A stretch of 64,000 nucleotides of DNA from Mycobacterium lentiflavum. GTDB lineage: Bacteria > Actinomycetota > Actinomycetes > Mycobacteriales > Mycobacteriaceae. Location: the NCBI RefSeq assembly GCF_022374895.2, contig NZ_CP092423.2, forward strand, positions 5,208,001-5,272,000. The letters are read 5' to 3'. Made by a program: the position numbers and the translations under genes. Below are positions 63,581 to 64,000 of the stretch, in pieces; position 1 is the stretch's first letter, and each line of letters begins with the position of its first letter. The notes beneath the pieces were generated by a model that was not told where the DNA came from, searched no databases, and was given only the letters and a program-made list of their open reading frames with translations.

Positions 63581-64000
63581 ATGAAGACAAAAGGCGCGCT
63601 GATCTGGGAATTCAACCAGCCGTGGTCCATCGAGGAAATTGAGATCGGCGACCCGAAAGCGCACGAGGTCAAGATCCAGATGGAAGCGGCCGGGATGTGC
63701 CATTCGGATCATCATCTAGTTACCGGTGGCATCCCGATGGCGGGCTTCCCGGTGCTCGGCGGCCATGAGGGTGCGGGCATCGTCACCGCAGTCGGGCCCG
63801 GCGTGGAGGACATTGCTCCAGGCGACCACGTGGTGCTGTCGTTCATCCCATCGTGTGGGCAGTGTCCGACCTGCCAGTCCGGCATGCGCAACCTGTGCGA
63901 CTTGGGCGCCGGCCTGCTCGGCGGTGAGGCGGTCAGTGACGGCACCTTCCGCATCCAGGCCCGCGGCCAGAACGTCTTCCCGATGACGCTGCTCGGCACT
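63581..64000 (+). CDS. adhB: Zinc alcohol dehydrogenase AdhB, N-terminal part
   Basis: The first 140 residues of a class-III-like zinc dehydrogenase like Rv0761c; the gene continues past the window end. MKTKGALIWEFNQPWSIEE start with GGAGG at 63570-63574; catalytic zinc ligand in GMCHSDHH, the GGHEGAG NAD-domain approach and structural zinc cysteines CGQCPTC plus a later C in GMRNLC. It oxidises alcohols to aldehydes with NAD. A KstR-like site upstream implies sterol control. Confidence 0.92.
   Translation, partial: MKTKGALIWEFNQPWSIEEIEIGDPKAHEVKIQMEAAGMCHSDHHLVTGGIPMAGFPVLGGHEGAGIVTAVGPGVEDIAPGDHVVLSFIPSCGQCPTCQSGMRNLCDLGAGLLGGEAVSDGTFRIQARGQNVFPMTLLGT

Overview
The window is high-GC chromosomal DNA from a Mycobacterium, probably a non-tuberculous species. 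Gene content and order follow the M. tuberculosis block Rv0761c to Rv0813c in reverse. Rv numbers here are recalled family knowledge, not search results. Supporting features are GTG starts, leaderless-type promoters, a CYP51/ferredoxin sterol cluster, an encapsulin/DyP pair, an MCE protein and a PknH-type sensor domain. No rRNA, tRNA, CRISPR array, insertion sequence or prophage was seen. LAYOUT. 0-0.5 kb: end of a nitrobindin-like protein. 0.6-4.6 kb: two-gene accessory insert, a membrane RCK-like protein with a RyR domain and a membrane-anchored TIR protein with a PknH-like extracellular sensor; this is the most novel part. 4.8-10.7 kb: conserved housekeeping block (PLP lyase, YgfZ, DUF3073, purM, purF, SCP-like protein). 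10.7-13.2 kb: orphan MCE protein and a HAD lipoprotein. 13.3-20.3 kb: purL, XRE regulator/SnoaL pair, phosphotransferase/TetR pair, VOC protein, M18 aminopeptidase. 20.3-22.2 kb: DyP peroxidase and encapsulin, with the cargo peptide visible. 22.2-30.8 kb: accessory redox and xenobiotic cluster (MOSC-reductase fusion, alpha/beta hydrolase, two TetR, MDR dehydrogenase, HAD, flavoprotein, cupin, VOC); five TGGG-N8-CCCA operators tie its first half together. 31-36.7 kb: purQ-purS, exported protein, MBL-fold protein, FAD dehydrogenase, DUF2334 deacetylase-like protein. 36.9-40.4 kb: two tandem EmrB-type pumps, then a TetR remnant. 40.6-47.1 kb: ptrB, purC, a membrane protein, CYP126-like P450, purB. 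47.2-52.5 kb: DUF429, TetR, Tat-type esterase, gamma-glutamyltransferase, purD. 52.5-54.6 kb: MarR/aldo-keto reductase pair and an HTH-like protein, apparently an insert. 54.7-64 kb: CMD-like protein, 3-hydroxyisobutyrate-dehydrogenase family, SDR and aldehyde dehydrogenase on the minus strand; divergently TetR, CYP123-like, SDR, CYP51, ferredoxin and NTF2-like protein, then AdhB (cut by the window edge) behind a KstR-like operator. HOW IT WORKS TOGETHER. Purine synthesis genes (purM, F, L, Q, S, C, B, D) recur through the window in short minus-strand groups, interleaved with paired regulator/enzyme units. The sterol-type P450 cluster at the end is a compact co-transcribed unit with its own electron donor. 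The TIR/RyR pair looks like a receptor-effector module in which an extracellular sensor could control NAD-derived nucleotide signalling read by a RyR-bearing membrane protein; that is inference from domains and adjacency.
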